Positions 22,373 through 23,896 of a DNA stretch of 23,896 bases are shown here, one piece after another; within the stretch, counting starts at the first letter, position 1; each line of letters starts with the position of its first letter. This DNA is from a virus: positions 1 to 23,896 of IMG/VR virus record IMGVR_UViG_3300046009_003603; one strand, 5' to 3'. The notes beneath the pieces are model-generated. The model was not told the DNA's origin. It did not search any database and saw nothing but the letters and a program-made list of their open reading frames with translations. The translations under genes and the position numbers were made by a program.

Positions 22373-22620
22373 CGCTTTGGCTCCGAATAGTGCGGCGAGA
22401 CCTTGACGAGCAGCAGCGACTCGAGCATCGGCCACCGCTTGGCCAGCAGGCCGATTCCGGCATTGGCCAGCCCGGTCAGGATGATGATCATCGCCGCCTC
22501 AACGGCCAGCGACTGGTCAGGCGTAAACGCCAAGCCCAGATACTGCAGCAGGAACGCAGCGAGCCACGCCCAGACGGACGAGGCAGCAACGCGAACAAAT
22601 CGTGTCAAAATTTCAGACAT
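22369..22620 (-). CDS. Holin-like two-pass membrane protein
   Basis: An 83-residue protein with two predicted membrane segments, about residues 10-29 (SSVWAWLAAFLLQYLGLAF) and about 36-57 (AVEAAMIIILTGLANAGIGL), and a short basic C-terminus. This size and layout are typical of class II-type phage holins. The ATG at 22620 overlaps the upstream stop (TGATG) and has AGAGGTGG upstream; the longer frame to 22722 runs into the previous gene. It would permit release or activation of lytic enzymes, here perhaps the nearby peptidase. Confidence 0.75.
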   Translation of the reverse strand: MSEILTRFVRVAASSVWAWLAAFLLQYLGLAFTPDQSLAVEAAMIIILTGLANAGIGLLAKRWPMLESLLLVKVSPHYSEPKR

Positions 22621-22826
22621 CAAAACCACCTCTTGCGCTGTGCCGGTTCCCAGTATTTTTCTGCATAGTAGCCCCGCATCCATGCAATTCGCCGAATGCT
22701 GCCGCCCTTGCTGCTTGGCCACGGGCAGCAGCTGCTTTCCTTGCCAGTCAGGAACGCCTTGCGGCCTTCCCTCTCGTCGTCCTCATAAGTCAACAGCGGG
22801 CTGCCTTCCGTAGCTGTGTTGGCCAT
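22620..22826 (-). CDS. Ribosome modulation factor (Rmf)-like small protein
   Basis: A 68-residue protein. Residues about 20-60 follow the Rmf pattern: EGRKAFLTGKESSCCPW, then R-R-x-x-W-M-R-G-YYAE, compared with G-x2-A-x3-G...CPY...W-x2-GW in bacterial Rmf. Bacterial Rmf joins ribosomes into inactive dimers. Whether the phage protein binds ribosomes is unknown. The ATG at 22826 has GGGAGG upstream. It stands between a secreted protease and the holin-like gene and overlaps the latter's start. Confidence 0.72.
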   Translation of the reverse strand: MANTATEGSPLLTYEDDEREGRKAFLTGKESSCCPWPSSKGGSIRRIAWMRGYYAEKYWEPAQRKRWF

Positions 22827-22854
22827 CCGTTAGCCTCCCGCTTGTTTGTTTCGC

Positions 22855-23532
22855 TTATCGTTTGCCCAGCAGTCTACGAACTGCTGAACAAGCTCCCGCG
22901 CGAACCGGTGCCGTGATGCTGGTCGCGTGTCCGTACACGTTTTTCAACTTCTTCTTGCACCAGACCGAACCGCCTGACACCACGCCGCAGACCTTGCCAG
23001 CTGCGTTCACAACTGGCCCGCCGCTGTCACCGGGTATCGCCCAGGAGAAAAGCACTTGTGATTTTTCACCAACGCCAGCCACCTTGGCCTTAAAGCACCG
23101 CAGCGGCCCGCCACCACCAAATCCGCAGACGTGGACCTCGTCGCCTTCGTTGACTTCATCGGCGACTTCCAGCACACTGCAGCCGCCCGGCGTCTTGCAG
23201 TTAAGAACCGCAACGTCCGCCTCTTGGTCGATGCCTCGCAGCGTTGCGTTATTGGCGGCTGTGCCGTCGTGAAAGCTGACCGTAAACGACTGATTGCCGT
23301 CGGCGATGTGTGCTGCAGTCAGAATGGCTGGGCCTTCATTTGCCGCCACGATACAGCCGGTGCCAGTGCCGCCGTTGCTGTTGCCGCGAACGACGACCAC
23401 CGCACTCTCGACGCAGGGGTCGCACTTCACGAACTCCCACAGACCTGAATCCTTGCCGACTTGCGCCACAGCGTGCGGCACAAACAGAGAAAAGACAACC
23501 AGAACTGATAGAGACAGTTTGGCGAGATTCAC
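22855..23532 (-). CDS. Secreted trypsin-like serine protease
   Basis: A 225-residue protein with an N-terminal signal peptide (residues 1-24, LSLSVLVVFSLFVPHAVAQ). The chymotrypsin-fold triad is H75 in LTAAHIAD, D106 in EADVAVL and S170 in GDSGGPV. There are ten cysteines after the signal, suggesting disulfides and an extracytoplasmic site. The start is GTG at 23532, with AGGTGA upstream. No PDZ domain follows, so it is not a full DegP-type protease. A secreted S1 protease in a phage late block is unusual. It could process envelope proteins at lysis, modify the host surface, or be an accessory gene. Confidence 0.88.
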   Translation of the reverse strand: MNLAKLSLSVLVVFSLFVPHAVAQVGKDSGLWEFVKCDPCVESAVVVVRGNSNGGTGTGCIVAANEGPAILTAAHIADGNQSFTVSFHDGTAANNATLRGIDQEADVAVLNCKTPGGCSVLEVADEVNEGDEVHVCGFGGGGPLRCFKAKVAGVGEKSQVLFSWAIPGDSGGPVVNAAGKVCGVVSGGSVWCKKKLKNVYGHATSITAPVRAGACSAVRRLLGKR

Positions 23533-23633
23533 GGATCACCTGCCTTTCGGGTTGGACTGCGATACGCCATCCCCCGAATAGTAACAGGCTGAACCGATGT
23601 TTAGCCGGTCCACTTTTGTATAACGCAATAAAG

Positions 23634-23840
23634 TCAGGGCTGATCCTGCAGGACTTCGCGGGCCATCTTGTCAACGTGGTCGCAGCCATTCACCGGGCAA
23701 CGCAGGTATGCCACGCGGCCGACGCTACTGCGAACGTGCAGCCGCTCGCCATGCACCGGACAACGCGGCCGATTGTGGGGACTGGTGACGAAACGCTGGG
23801 GTAATCCTTCCGCTGTTTGCGGCGTTTCCGGTGCGTCCAC
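23634..23840 (-). CDS. Ogr/Delta-like zinc-finger protein
   Basis: A 68-residue protein with C27-x2-H30, a 17-residue spacer, and C48-x4-C53 (CPVHGERLHVRSSVGRV, then RCPVNGCDH). The spacing is close to the Ogr/Delta zinc finger of P2-type late-gene activators, with one Cys replaced by His. Flanks are polar and disordered. The start is GTG at 23840, with AAAAGGAG eight bases upstream. As the first complete gene of the late block it could regulate it, but a structural zinc-ribbon protein is equally possible. About 100 bases without a gene follow it (23533-23633), with no clear promoter. Confidence 0.68.
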   Translation of the reverse strand: MDAPETPQTAEGLPQRFVTSPHNRPRCPVHGERLHVRSSVGRVAYLRCPVNGCDHVDKMAREVLQDQP

Positions 23841-23896
23841 GTTTTAGGCTCCTTTTGCTAATGGCGGTTATTCTTCCATGCGTTTTCGGTAAAAAC

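Noticed and set aside
22721-22826. Reading the Rmf-like frame as noise because of overlap with the extended holin frame
   Set aside because: The extended holin start at 22722 is not used. The Rmf-like gene has GGGAGG and a clear family pattern, so it was kept.
23533-23633. Possible promoter in the gap between the zinc-finger and trypsin-like genes
   Set aside because: A TATACA-like hexamer is present, but no -35 element stands at proper spacing, so it is not called.
23858-23896. 3' ends of possible upstream genes at the right edge
   Set aside because: Two minus-strand frames enter the window and stop at 23858 and 23868. Only 8-12 residues are visible, so no choice between them is possible.
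1-23896. CRISPR arrays, tRNA genes, insertion sequences and attachment sites
   Set aside because: No regularly spaced direct repeats, cloverleaf-like sequence, transposase or integrase was seen. Coding density leaves almost no room for them.

Overview
The window is one continuous block of tailed-phage genes, all on the minus strand and read from about 23.9 kb down to 1. It is either a prophage or a free siphovirus genome; no integrase, attachment site or replication gene falls inside it to decide which. Spacing is very tight: stops and starts overlap as ATGA, GTGA or TAATG at many junctions, most other starts have a clear AAGGAG-type ribosome binding site, and no gene-free stretch exceeds about 100 bases. 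This suggests one long late transcript. The host is probably a planctomycete. That is inferred from remembered family likenesses, mainly the helix-turn-helix plus metallophosphoesterase protein at 1-384 and the Cys/His-rich small protein beside it. It was not tested by a search.

Layout in transcription order. (1) 23.8-20.3 kb is a lysis/accessory block: an Ogr-like zinc-finger protein, a secreted trypsin-like protease, a ribosome-modulation-factor-like small protein, a chain of overlapping small membrane proteins (83, 33 and 78 aa), a secreted two-domain protein, a papain-like cysteine peptidase and a membrane-anchored coiled-coil protein. (2) 20.3-16.9 kb is a host-contact block: a small beta-rich protein, an archaemetzincin-like zinc protease, an arabinofuranosidase/lectin-like protein and a beta-helix tailspike-like protein. 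(3) 16.9-9.0 kb is the packaging and head module: large terminase, two small unknowns, lambda gpB-type portal, ClpP-type prohead protease with a scaffold encoded in frame in its 3' end, decoration protein, major capsid protein and a connector. (4) 9.0-3.5 kb is the tail module: tail completion protein, gpZ-like minor tail protein, tail tube, tail assembly chaperone with a -1 frameshift to a zinc-finger extension, a short tape measure and a distal tail protein. (5) 3.5 kb-1 holds beta-rich tail-tip or fibre-like proteins, the small Cys/His protein and the start of the metallophosphoesterase.

The head and tail genes follow the lambda-type order with no sheath gene, so a long non-contractile tail is expected. 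The strongest single signal is a near-textbook -1 ribosomal frameshift site: an in-frame A AAA AAC heptamer, an 8-nt spacer and a hairpin containing the zero-frame stop. The most unusual feature is that no peptidoglycan hydrolase is recognisable. Instead there are proteases of three catalytic classes (serine, cysteine, metallo) within about 4 kb, next to the membrane proteins and adhesins. A protein-degrading lysis or entry strategy is possible, but that is inference.
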